From Oscarella lobularis (taxonomy: Eukaryota; Porifera; Homoscleromorpha; Homosclerophorida; Oscarellidae), in the NCBI RefSeq assembly GCF_947507565.1, contig NC_089194.1, positions 372,001 through 436,000 on the forward strand: a stretch of DNA of 64,000 bases. The letters are read 5' to 3'. The notes beneath the pieces are model-generated. The model saw nothing but the letters and a program-made list of their open reading frames with translations, did no database searches and was not told the origin of the DNA. A program made the position numbers and the translations under genes. Shown one piece after another: positions 33,113 to 44,755 of this stretch; within the stretch, counting starts at the first letter, position 1; each line of letters opens with the position of its first letter.

Positions 33113-34375
33113 TTAAGACGGAGGCAAATAGGCGGAACTCTACATGTCTCTAAGTTCATGTATGGACCCTATAGAAAAATCTAATATTGTCTGGCTGACT
33201 TCTTAGGTCTTACTACTAACTACCTGCATGCATACTCTTTTTGATCATCGGCACAGAGCTCGATTGTTAAGTACTTCGTCGTCGAAGCAGCGAGTAACAG
33301 TTTTAGGCTGCCACCGAGAGCCTATCGACTTTGGATGAGGAAACGTTTCGCTAGGACGGTGGAAGAACAATCGATATCCGGGACGGCAGGAGAAAACCAG
33401 CGTCATTTGCTCATTTGGAAAGAGTTTACACTCCTTTCGCCGTTTAAACGGCGAGTGAGAACGCATTCGATCGCCGAAAATACCGAAGATTGCCGCGATG
33501 GGAGCGGATTCGGACGCGTTCTGTGGAACTGTTCATATCCCGGATAATTTGAGAAAGAAGTCGAGTTAACCGGCTTTTCGACTTTATTTCATTCGCCTCA
33601 TAGGATGAATTCGAGATTTGCAGAGTGAAAGCGTTTAGTGAAAACCGAAAACCGCCAGTCGCATCCCTATTTTCTTCGTCGACGACACTCACGCGACCAC
33701 GCATCGACTTAGCGGCGAATAGCTCTATATCGAACGTATTATAGCGCAGATCAAATGAAGGTGGAGAGGCACATTTATCATTTTTTTTATTTTTTTGCAC
33801 AGGAATGTAGCTATTGCTGAATGGTGACACTGGTGCCATCTGGAGTGCACGTGCACCTTTCTAAACACCTAAAAAACATCAAAAACACGAAGGAAAGGAA
33901 GATTTTCTTCTATAGCTGTTCTGTTATGGAGCTCTTCATGTTGACTTTGACTCATGTTCGTGTTGGACTAGAAGGTCAATGGAGTGAGTGCCACACCGAG
34001 TAGATGGAAGAAAGCTGAAGGTTTCTATGTGCTGTTCTAAAGCGAGAAGGATTCAGACGAAAGAGAAGAATAAGAAGTAAGCGCACGTCATCAATAACAT
34101 TTCATTCATGTATTTTATTGTCCTGAGTTTCTAGAGCGTTTGCTTTATGTGCCAGTGGTAGTAGCAGCGACAAAGGACCAAGCTCTCAAATCAAAACTGA
34201 AACCGGAAATCAATTACGACGAAGTTGTGATGCTCGTCGCTAAGAAACCCACAAAGAAGTTTCCTTGGTCAGTCCTGTGCAAAACCATGTCCAAAAAGGT
34301 AAAAATTACAAAACCAATTGTACTAATCGTTGACCAGTGCTGTTGCAGCTCGTAAATCTATTGGATCTTAAGGAC
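33113..34375. repeat. R1 repeat, reverse full copy
   Basis: Reverse-oriented R1, almost identical to 22,250-22,960 for several hundred bases. At its right end the plus strand keeps the longest version of the exon-like segment (34,140-34,300; KSKLKPEINYDEVVMLVAKK), followed by AAAAAGGTAAAAATT as donor and LVNLLDLKDDIK as the next exon. It is the best preserved copy of these segments. Confidence 0.75.
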
Positions 34376-34757
34376 GATATCAAACAGAGTGGCGTCTTGA
34401 CCTCGGCGAATTAAACTCGGTCATATATCCATTCTCTTTTCCGCTAAATTTTGTGTCGGTAATTGACAAGTTTGTTATAATAGGCATCCAAACATAATTT
34501 CAGTTACTGTATTAGAAACAGAGCTTCAATCCATAAAAAGTCCCGGATACACAAGCGGGGGCGGGAAGGGATGAGATTGCGACGCTGTGCTCATGCGCAT
34601 TTTTTTGCTGCACGGCGTGGCCCTGTTGTAGGATATTCTACTTGTGACCGTGCCGCCGTTGTCTGATCACATGTCAATTCAGTTGTTATAGAGCATATAA
34701 CTGTCAGAGCTCATCCGTAGCAGCAAAGAAGATCTCGTTAGGAGAAAGTCCACCGTT
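34376..34757. other. Spacer and likely promoter of gene A
   Basis: No ORF with support. The last 100 bases before the ATG at 34,758 probably hold the promoter of the acidic-repeat gene. GTTATAGAGCATATAACTG near 34,685 is a weak TATA-like palindrome. Confidence 0.35.
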
Positions 34758-37700
34758 ATGGTAAAACCACCGGAAGCTTTTCTTAAAATGAGCTTTAACG
34801 TTTTTTTGTTAGGCGTCTGAAGTGGTAAGGCAGAAAACAGGTGAACTTGTAGCAGTTTACTACGTCGTTTTCTTTTAGTCACGTGAGCCTGTTGACGAGA
34901 ACTCGCCTATTACACCAGAGGTATGTATAAGGCGTTCACTCGCTGACACTGTACTACTAGTAGAGTTGTGATAAATTACAGACTTTACCCAACCCGAGTG
35001 CTATAAAAGCGTGTCCTCAAGCATTAGCATTAGTAGTACAGTAGTGTATTAGCCTATGCCATGGCACGTAATCGCAAGCAAGCCAATCAGAAGCGCGAAT
35101 TCAAACGCTACTCTGCTACTCTAATCTCGAATAGATAGTATAGGCGATGAGTGGGATAACCCATTTACTGTTTTATACCACTCTAATGGTCGTTATTGGC
35201 TCGAGAATCTCACGTGCTATTGTATAACAGGAATTTTGCAAGTCGAGAGCAAAAGCTGCTCGGCCGCGGCCAAAATATGATGGAGATTCTGGGCAAATCA
35301 TGTCAGACGCTTATATGGCTTTGCAACACGCAGAAGATTCTTCGACGGCGTCGCCAGAAATTGAAAAATATTCTGGACGAAACTCGCCAAGCAAGGATGT
35401 CAAGCAGGCCGAAGCTGCTCCGAAGTCTCCAGAAGTCGACGAAAGTTCTAGACAAAACTTGTCAAACATGGATTCTAAACAGGCCGTAGCTGCTCCGACG
35501 TCTCCAGAAATCGACGAAAATTCTGGACAAAACTTGGATTCTGAACACGCAAAAGCTTCCCCGGAGCCACCAGAATATGACGGCAAGTCTGGACAAACCT
35601 TTTCAAACATGGATTCTCAACACGCCAAAGCTGCTCTGACGCCATCAGAATATGATCGAACAAACTCGTCAAACATGGATTCCAAGCAGGCCAAAGCTGC
35701 TTCAACGTCGCCAGAACCTGACGGAGATTCTGGACGTAGCGCATCAATGGTATTCATGGATTTCAATCAGGACCCTGCTGCTCCGACGCCGCAAGAAAAT
35801 GACGACGATTCTGGACCAAACACGTCAAACATGGATTCTAAACTGGCCAAAGCTACCCCAACGACGCCAGAACGTTTCGGAGAGTCTGGACTTAACGCAT
35901 CGAAGGCATTCATGTATTCAAAACAAGCCAATGCTACTCCCACGCCGCAAGAAAATGACGATGATTCTCGACCAAACGCGTCAAGCATGGGTTTTAAACA
36001 CGCCAAAAATGCTCCGACGTTGCCAGAACTTTTCGGAGATTCTGGACTTAACGCATCGAAGGCATTCTTGGATTCTAAACAGGCCAATGCTGCTCCGACA
36101 CCGCAAGAAAATGACAGAGAGCAGGCAAGAGCTGCTTCGACGCTGCAAGAAAATGACGACGATTCTGGACCAAAGGCGTCAAACATGGATTCTAAACCGG
36201 CCAAAGCTACTCCAACGGCGCCAGAACTTTTCGGAGATTCTGGACTTAACGCATCAAAGGCATTCTTGTATTCTAAACAGGCCAATGCTGCTCCCACGCC
36301 GCAAGAAAATAACGGAGATTCTAGACGAAAGCATTCAAAGGCATTCATGGCTTCTGAACGCGCCAAAGAAGAGTCGAGTAAGAAATTCGTAGTGTTTTTC
36401 CTTTTACAAGCGTTCTAATTTTACCTGAACATAGTTCCTTTGTTTTCCAGCACGAGACCTTTTGCTGGAAACCGAAAGCAAGCTTTTGATGTTTGTTCGC
36501 CGGATCAAGCTGTTCTCGATGAAATGGATTCTTTGTATCCGTTGCTGAGCAACGGCTTTGACGAAAACGTTGCGATCGGTACTTGCAGAAAATTGATTTC
36601 GATTTTTATACATGTTTACGCGCCAGCTCTCTCGGTAGGTGTTGACAATCCTTGCTACGAAGGCGACGATTCTAACATCGATTGCGAAAAGGCGAATGCT
36701 GAATGCGACCCTCTTCCGTCCGACATTGATACGTCATTGTACAGTAGCAATGACAGCATCACGAACAATGTCTACGATCTGGTTGATTTTTGCCACGGGG
36801 AACAGGTAGAAGTTTGCATTCCAATAGGGGCAGCCGATGAAGGAAAAAGTCAGTTTATTGGCGAGAAATATGTCGAAGGTACGAATTACACGTTAAATTT
36901 CTGCTCGAGTTTGACTCGGAATTACTTTATTTAGATTCACATTCAGATGATACTAACGAATTTGCTAAGAAAGCCAGCGTAGATCAGCTTGAGGTGAATA
37001 TCCTAGTCGGAGCAGTGAATGAAGAATCATTTCAGCTCAGCAACGGAGAGAATCCTAGCTCTGAGGGTATTATAGTTTGTATTTTTGTCCGTTCAACTAA
37101 CTCTCACCTTTTATTTAGACTCAGATTCAGGTGGTTTGGAACCAACTGCTAGCACTTTGGAAGCAGAATCTGCTCTTCAATTGACTTCTTCTCCTCCGTC
37201 ACCCCCTTCAAGAGATGCAGTGACGATTGAATTAGCGCCACTTGCCCCTTCCGAGTCGGAGTCTGACTCGATCATCAGCAACGATCAGCAGAGAATCGAG
37301 AAGAAAATAAAAGAGATGTCTAAAGTAGAGAGAGAAGCTCTGCACGTTGTAAGCAGCCAGCAGCTAATTCTCGATATATTGGACTTAGAAAAAGAAGACG
37401 ACAGCGACGAAAGTAAAAACTGCTGCAAAGAAAAATGCGGCTTCTGCTTAGAATCGAAAGCTTTGTCGTGCTGTCTCTCTAAAGCGGGATCGTGCTGTAC
37501 GCAAGTCCCGGTGAGTAAATCGTTTAAGAAATCTGCCAAGGTTGGAGCAAAGTACGCTCTTGCCATTATCAAACCGCCTGCCAAACTTACGACTCTGCTT
37601 CTGAGGCTTCTAGAAATCGGTTTTTTTGCTCTAAGCATTTACGTTTATGCAGCTGAAGCGTCCGAAAAAGGCTTCATCACAAAGCTTCAGGAGAGTAGGT

Positions 37701-39016
37701 TCACTCTCATTCTCTTCTGCTTGGCAACAATTGATCTTGCTTTCGGACTGGCTCTTTCTTGCTTTTCGACATTTCTTGCAGCGCGTAAATCAATCAAGCT
37801 TACATCGTATTCTAAATTAGGTGAAGAAGAGAATCCGAATCCTCGAGATGCACAGAAATCTGGCTGGAGTGCAGTTTTTGAATTGTTTTCGAAAGTGGTA
37901 GTGTTTTTATTAATCTATCCGCTTCTCATAGGCGACATCTACGAATTTGCTTTAGTTTGGAACGCTAACAACGCTGTTCTAGCGATTGATGAATTGGCCA
38001 ACCCGACTGCTGTCTCCTTGGCGAATCTAAATGATTCTGACTTTGTTGCAGTACTCAAAAGTTCGGCACTAAAGGATGTCCCAAAGTCTGTCGTTCTCGT
38101 AATCGGACTTCTTCTCACTTTTTTTGACATTTACCTTCACCGTATTCACATGATGCGAGAAAACTTTAACAGAATCAGAAAGCTTCAGAGAACAAGGGAA
38201 TCTTGTTGCTTCAATGTCATATCTCGTTTGATAGCCCACAGCGTATTTCTCATGCTATTCAACATACTTCTACTTGTCGCAATTGGGTTTAAAGCAGTAG
38301 AAGACAATGATCTAAATTGCTCCCTTATTGACGCAATCAAAAGCTGCAAAAGCAATGGCGAATTTAGAATTATTGTAAACAGCACTTTAAAAGGCCCTTC
38401 TAATTACTCGCCGAGCGGTGACCCTACGGTTTCAAACAAGGCATGGTTCATGATAGCAGCTGGCGTCGCTTTGCCACTGTTAAGCATAGCAATATTCATT
38501 GGCACAAATGTACTTTGGTTTCAAGAGTACTTCGTCTTGCTTTTTCAGGGAGTCATGAGCAAAGAGGACAAAGAGGAATACGAGAAACTGCCGCCAGATC
38601 TCCACGATTACGCTTCAAAGGTTAAAGAAAGAAAGGCGAAGAGTCTAGTGGCTGACATGCTGGACGACCGACACTACTCGTCAGAATTCTCTTGCTGGAA
38701 TCGTTTTGTTAAATCGTTCTGCGATCTGAGAGCTATTCTACTGGTCCTACTCTACTGGTGTTCTGTTTTTGCTTTTCTCGTATTCACTTTTGAAATGGCA
38801 TCTACCAAAGAGTCATTCACAATGTTATTTGTCAATATTATTTTGGGTGTGGCGATACTGTCATTGGCGCTGATAAACGACATCGTCACGCTTGTCCTTG
38901 CTCTGACTTGGACTTTCCTAGTATTTGGCGGTGCACTGGCAGTCGTCTACGTCATTGCTGCAACCATAGTTGGCTACTGTTTGTATTGCGTTTTCTGCTC
39001 GGACAAGGAGAAGTAG
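34758..39016 (+). CDS. Gene A: acidic-repeat multipass membrane protein
   Basis: Exons: 34,758-34,760 (only the ATG), 34,813-34,824, 34,879-34,920, 35,231-36,377, 36,435-36,878, 36,935-37,066 and 37,119-39,016, all joined in frame with GT-AG introns. Exon 4 is an imperfect repeat of about 22 residues, typified by NMDSKQAKAAPTSPE followed by an acidic D-S-G stretch, repeated a dozen or more times and likely disordered. The middle is acidic. The last exon has a Cys cluster (CCKEKCGFCLESKALSCC) and then about eight or nine hydrophobic helices with short loops, including the conserved-looking DIYLHRIHMMRENFNRIRKL segment. The start comes from splicing, not from the first long-ORF Met at 35,300. 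The family is not recognised. A dead tandem copy lies at 48,660-52,317. Probable role: plasma-membrane or organelle multipass protein with a long cytosolic tail. Confidence 0.8.
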
Positions 39017-39111
39017 TGGTACGCTTGTCTGCATGTTGTTCTGTACGCATGTTGCGGGTAGTGACCAATTTGTTTTCATATGTTTTCCATGTTCCAACGT
39101 TTCGATTTCGC

Positions 39112-39455
39112 CATTGGCGCCTAGCGTGCGGTAGAGAGTTTCTAGAAATTCTTACGGAAACATTTTTCACTGCGGGTTAGCGAGCTGCACTTCTGTTTTT
39201 AGGATTTTCGAGTGCTCCGACATGATAAGAGCAACTGTAGCTCTCACATGAAGTGAATGCGGTATTCAGGTCCGCAAATTGAGGTGACGTAAGTTTTGTC
39301 TTGTTGTTACGAAACTGTAATGAACGAAGGTCAAGATGTCGGCTGTTGCACTTCGTAAGTTGACGAAATGGTGACATGAGTATAGTTGCAATTAACGTGA
39401 ATCGTAGGAAAAAGAGCAGCCAGGACAACGAGGGGCGAATGCGCACCCGGTAAAT
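39112..39455 (+). repeat. Dispersed repeat D2, copy 2
   Basis: Matches 5,716-6,060 in the same orientation, with several short insertions (for example AGCAACTGTAGCT near 39,228). It begins about 100 bp 3' of gene A. Confidence 0.7.
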
Positions 39456-39469
39456 CGACCATTACGACT

Positions 39470-40910
39470 GTCGATCCAGAGGCGGACAAATGCCAAAATA
39501 ATTTTAAAAATGCTGGGCTTCAGACGGCAAGAACCGACCGAGTTTCTTCAAGGTCTAGACGTCAATTGATGTTTTAGTTCCTTATGACTACAACGTCGAA
39601 GAAAACATGAAGAGCTTCAAAGAAGACGGAGGCAGAAATAGGCGGTCTTGTAAATTAGGTTCAGTAACTTAGGTTCATGTGTATGGACCCTATAGAAAAA
39701 TCTAATATTGTCTGGCTGACTTCTTAGGTCTACTACCTGCATGCATACACTTTTCGATCATCGGCACAGAGATCGATCGTTAAGTACTTCGTCGTCGAAG
39801 CAGCGAGTAACAGTTTTAGGCTGTCACGGAGAGCCTATCGACTTTGGGTGAGGACACGTTTCGCTAGGACTGTGTGGAAGAACAATCGATATCCGGGAGG
39901 GCAAGAAGAAACCGGCGTGATATCAACTGCTCATTCGGGAAGAGTTTACACTCCTTTCGACGTTTCAACGGCGAGAAAAACCGAGTGAGAACGCCGAAAA
40001 CACCGCGATGGGAGCGAATTCGGACGCTTTCTGTTGAACTGAAGTCGGCTTTTCGATTTCTTTTCATTCGCCTCATAGGATGAATTTGAGATTTGCAGAG
40101 TGAAAGCGTTTAGTGAAAGCCGAAAACTGACAGTCGCATCCCTATTTAAATTTCTTCGTCGACGACACTCACGCGACCACGCATCGACTTAGCGGCGAAT
40201 AGCTCTATATCGAACGTGTTATAGCGCAGATCAATACTATACACGCTGAGCGTAAGTTGAATGCCTGAAGGTGGAAAGGCAGATTTATCATTTTTTTTTT
40301 TGCACAGGAATGTAGCTATTGCTGAATGGTGACAGTGGTGCCATCTAGAGTGCACGTGCACCTTTCTAAACACCTAAACAACATAAAAAAAACGACAGAA
40401 AGGAAGATTTTCTTCTATTTCTATAGCTGTTCTGTAATGGAGCTCTTCATGTTGACTTTGACTCATGTTCGTGTTGGACTAGAAGGTCAATGGAGTGAGT
40501 GCCACACCGAGTAGATGGAGAGAAAGCTGAAGGTTTCTATGAACCAACTGTGCTGTTCTAAAGCGAGAAGGATTCAGACGAAAGAGAAGAATAAGTCTGT
40601 CCTGTGAAAAACTGTGTCCAAAAAGGTAAAAGTTACAAAACCGATTGTACTAATCGTTGACCAGTGCTGTTGTGGCTCGTAAATCTATTGGATCTTAAGG
40701 ACGATATCAAACAGAGTAAAAATGTATTTGAAAATGTTCCGTTATTTCGAACTCTCTTCTCAATAGTCGTCTTTAATCTTAATGTGTTTGTTCTGGTGTA
40801 ACATTATTACATAGCTATCACAAGCTATATGGACTCCCGAGGAGTCGAAGCGCATTTGCCCTCATAGTCGCGGTGGGAAACATTTACAAGCAACTCGATG
40901 GTAATTGGAT
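39470..40910. repeat. R1 repeat, reverse copy with kinase-tail relic
   Basis: 39,500-39,640 repeats the mutated kinase C-terminus (AAAATGCTGGGCTTCAGACG) seen at 22,130. R1 follows to about 40,720, missing the exon-like segment that other copies carry before GTCTGTCCTGTGAAAAACTG. Another exon relic at 40,830-40,910 (GTCGCGGTGGGAAAC) matches the GGKRSDEIL exon at 12,430-12,520. Confidence 0.7.
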
Positions 40911-41199
40911 AGTCTCTGTTCTCATTGATCTGGTTAACAGTCTTTGTGGGCGCGCGTAACAATTCAAAACAAATTTACTTTCTCAAGCACATTGTGTCAA
41001 AAAGCGGTAGAGACAATCTTGAGCACCTGAGTCAGCGCTAATAATATGTACATCAAAATTAAATAATGAAGTTGAACAAAACTACTTTCTCTGTTAACAG
41101 AAAATTTGAAACATTTAGAACCATGAGATAAATGTATTACCTGTCTAAAACATTAAAAGAAAGAACGCTTCGAGTCAGTCAAAAGTGTCAAAAGAAACG

Positions 41200-42210
41200 G
41201 CATAAACGAAACAATGCGTCGCAACGCTTCCAAGACTCCAGAACGTCGATCACTGAAAGTAAGAGTTCCTTCCTCTACTTTTATAACTGAGAGTAGGCAA
41301 AAATTGAAACTAGCTGCAATTCTGCCTATAAATTCAATGCTAAGAGTTTTCAAGAAAAATAATTTTATTAATTACTTATTAATTAAAACGACACTCTTTC
41401 GCTTATCACCAGCTACACGAGAACCAATGATAATAACAGAGTATTTCAAAAACTGTTCAGTAAAGCAATTTTTTGCCAAGGTCAAAAAGAATAGATATTA
41501 GATATGTTTCAGTTGAAGAAGGGTATTTTAGGAGTGTAGCAGTGGGAGAAAATTTTCCCTGTCTCAATTACTGCACATGCTTATGAACATTTGATTTATC
41601 TAGAAAATAAGCTATGCATTTTAAGAGTAAGTTAGTATTAGAGAAAGACAGACGTGAAATAAGTCTCTGGTCTCTACATTGTATCTTCTCGTGTTGTCTC
41701 TGTAACAGATGATGAAAGCTGTCAGATCACAGACTTTGGTTTTGCACGAAAAGCCGTCTGCGGATCATGCGACGCAGTATAAATTAAAATAAAAATCCTC
41801 ATATTCTTGAAAAATTATTTCTCTTTTTCTTTCGATAGCATCTTCACGCTGTTCCGCTTCAATGGACGGCGCCTGAGACTTTTCCTCCTATGCTTGAATG
41901 CTCGTCGATGTCGGATGTGTCGAGTTTTGGAATTTTTATGTGGGAGGTCATATCTCTGTGTCAGCATCCGCCCTATAAAGAAGTTAAGCACGAGCCACTG
42001 TTTATACAGCAAGTACACGATGGACTTAGACCAGAAATATTTAGAGTGAGAACATCAATAAATTAATTAAAAAATTAATGTTATTATTTAGCTGTGCCGG
42101 TCGGAATTGAGGAAAGTGATGAAACAGTGCTGGAACTGTCGTCCACAGTATCGGCCGTCATTTGAAAGGCTCGAATTGAAGTTATTGGACGAAATTCACG
42201 TACGAAAATG
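41200..42210 (+). pseudogene. Tyrosine-kinase domain relic
   Basis: Exon-like pieces in order. An N-lobe/hinge piece (about 41,400-41,500) reads PMIITEYFKNCSVKQF. An alpha-E piece (about 41,560-41,625) reads HLIYLENKLCILR. A DFG exon (about 41,710-41,778) reads CQITDFGFARK. An APE exon (about 41,843-42,046) reads PLQWTAPETFPPML, typical of tyrosine kinases. A final exon (about 42,092-42,215) reads MKQCWNCRPQYRPSFERL. The HRD catalytic loop that should follow the alpha-E piece is missing or unrecognisable, and frames are broken between pieces. The upstream half is also missing. It ends where the TCATGA foldback element starts. Confidence 0.65.
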
Positions 42211-44398
42211 TCGTGAGTTCTCATGATTTCTCATTATCTCTCGCGAGTAATCATGAGATGTCATGAGTTCTCATGGCAGGCACATGAGATATCATGAGAC
42301 ACTCATGACAGGCACATGAGAGATCATGAGACACGCATGAGTCATGAGGAGATCATGAGAACCTCACGAAATCTCATGTGCTTTCATGAGCTACAGCTAA
42401 TCTCACGAGTTGCCATGAGAAAAGTACTCTCTCATGAGTTTTCACCTAATCTCACGAGTTCTTGTACATATTCTCATGACTCTTTATGTGCACGGTCAAA
42501 TAGACGAACAAGACGCCACATGTATAGCCGCCCGAGAGACGCTTCTGTATCGTCTCCCGGAAGGTAATTGGTAAGATCGAGATGCAAAAAAAGTAAACAG
42601 AGAAGAGAAAAATGCATTCGGAATATTTTTGTGCCGTTCAATCGATTTACCGCAAACATAAGAGCGCTTTCACGAAAAAGAACGTCGTGTGCAGAGCTTG
42701 TGTAATTTATAAGTAAATTGTACACGTATGCAGAGATTACCTATCAGTCACTTTAGGAGCGGAGGTCTTTGGGTGATAGGGTAGCGCGATTGTGTCACGT
42801 GGTCTAGACACCATCAATGAATGGTTTTTCAACGTTTTCGTTCACTTTTCGACCGTCGCGGGGCGTCAAAAATGGCTTTTGGGATTATTTCGAATCGTTT
42901 CAATCTCTTTCGCAACCTATCGAACGGTAAGATTTGCTCCAAACGGATTTTTCGATCGCGCGTCGCGCGCGATATCGATCGAAATGACTTTTCCGACGCT
43001 TTACGAAGTGCGGGACCCGAGTTAAACGTTTATAGATTTTTTCCCACCGTCCGCAGTGTTATCGAGTCTTTCTTAGACAATTTCGCGTTTCGAAAAATTT
43101 TGGCAAACGATATCGTTTCTAAACGGGGCGAATCATGTTGACTTTGGACTTTTGTTTAGATCTGCGCGATCGGCTAAGTCGAGTCGACGCTATACGGCCA
43201 GCAATGGTAATGGAAGGTGCTTCGATCGAACACATCAGGTTTGGAACAGGCGTTTATGCCCTGAGACAGACTGCCATAAAAACGGTTAATTAAAAGCGGA
43301 AATGTAAAGCTAAATAACACCTTAATCTTCGTGTAAAATTGCAGCTCGCTTTGTTTCGTTTTATGGGAGTAAGCGCAAGAGGAGGAAGTCATAGATGATC
43401 GAGGCTCTTATGGCATACAGGTAGGTCTAGCACTTCTCTCTGCGATGCAAAACAGAGTTTATGTTAGAGAGGCTAGCTGTTTCAAAGAGGATGTGTGTCA
43501 CTGTGTTCGAAAGACAGATCACACGAGCTCCTCCTCTTCTAACAACTGCTCTCTCTCTCTCTCTCATGAAACGCAATTAATTAATATAGCGAGCTTCAAT
43601 TTTACACCTAGATTAGGGAGTTATTAGGCAACATTTCCGCTTTTAACCGTTTTGATGCTGGTTTGTTATAGGTATATACGTGCGTTGACAAAATGTGTTT
43701 TTTTTGTAGTGGGAGAAAGAATTAAGAATAAAATGATTGGTGGAGGAACTACAGTTTAAAGTTATTTCATGGAAAAGAATTTTATCAGATAAGTAGTTTG
43801 AATTTTTAGCGTTTTTTTTTTCTTTTTGGGCTTTTTAGTTTTAATTGAAGCAAGGGAGACGGAAAATGCAGGCAGCTACTGTATATACTGTATTGCATGG
43901 CTAAGGGGTCAACGTTGACGGAAGGAAGACAAGAACAGAACAGCAGGAAAAAGTGAATCATTGGAGGAAGAACTATACAGGGCATGAACTATAAAGGACA
44001 TTTCATGGAAACCAAAATTTATCAGATACGTACTTTACATTTTTAGCTATTTATATTCCTTTGGGCTATTTAGTTTTATGAAGCAAAGGAGACGGAGGGA
44101 GCAGGACACTATTATCTACAGGTGGAACCTTAATTAACGGGAGGAAGACAGGAAAGGAAAAAACGGAGGTATGATTGCAGTAAAATAACTCATGAGTAAC
44201 AAGTAGCGTGTAGCCTCATGAGATATATTAAATTGAAATCTCATGAGAAGCCAAGCTCATGAGAAGAATCTCATGAAATTCTCATGAGATTCTCATTAGG
44301 TTCTCATGAGATGTCCCATTTTTCACGTGACAGATTTTCATGAGAACACGTGAAAATCTCGTGAGAATCTCATGAGAACTCACGAAATTTTCCGTACG
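42198..44398. mobile_element. Foldback element with TCATGA-rich inverted arms
   Basis: The left end CGTACGAAAATGTCGTGAG is mirrored at the right by CTCACGAAATTTTCCGTACG. The arms (42,198-42,480 and 44,190-44,398) are packed with short palindromes built on TCATGAGA and differ in detail. The 1.7-kb interior contains an ORF pair near 42,790-43,140, a (CT)n tract at 43,547 and a tandem repeat at 43,715-44,170. No transposase is recognised. The element begins at the last exon of the tyrosine-kinase relic. Confidence 0.65.
43715..44170 (+). repeat. Two-copy tandem repeat of about 230-250 bp
   Basis: Shared blocks in order are GGAGGAACTACAGTTTAAAG / GGAGGAAGAACTATACAGGG, ATTTCATGGAAA, TTTATCAGATA, GGGCTTTTTAGTTTTA / GGGCTATTTAGTTTTATGA and GGAGACGGA. 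Copies start near 43,730 and 43,960. Non-coding. Confidence 0.6.
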
Positions 44399-44755
44399 GG
44401 AATGCATAATTCAAATCGAAGTGGTTACTCGTTAGGCCCAGATGTGGAATTCTTTGCTTCCGGTCATTTTATAGAACGTATTTAGGTATTGTTGGAAGAG
44501 TAGAGACTAATTTATAATGCAAATTAATGTGTTTGTGTGGTCTAAGTCACGTGAGAATGAATACGGGATTTCGTCATCGTAATTGTCGTTTTTGAGCCGT
44601 TTTCGTCGTCGCCTTCGCGATTGAGTCGTCTTGCAAAGGTCGTTGCCATGCCAACAATCGATTTCGTTTGAACGACTGTCATTTTCCTTTGTTTTAGACA
44701 CGTTTTGGTCGAAGCACTCGATTCGATTCTCTCAAACCGTTTCTCCTCTTCGAAA
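44399..44755 (+). promoter_or_regulatory. 5' UTR/promoter region of the kelch-kinase gene
   Basis: Bases 44,515-44,755 are conserved upstream of the other kelch copy (55,450-55,664), including GAGCCGTTTTCGTCGTCGC, a donor-like CAAAGGTCGTTG and a TTTTCCTTTGTTTTAG acceptor at 44,697. This suggests a non-coding first exon, a short intron, then the ATG exon. A frame continuing upstream of the ATG (VEALDSILSNRFSSSK) could extend the protein. Confidence 0.5.

Noticed and set aside
35652-36392. Long overlapping ORFs in other frames of the acidic repeat exon (plus and minus strands)
   Set aside because: They are shadows created by the repetitive, stop-poor sequence of gene A. Only the frame that joins upstream and downstream exons in phase is kept.
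42210-42480. CRISPR-like array of TCATGAG repeats
   Set aside because: Repeats are short, irregular and palindromic without uniform spacers, and the sequence is the mirrored arm of a foldback element in a eukaryotic genome.
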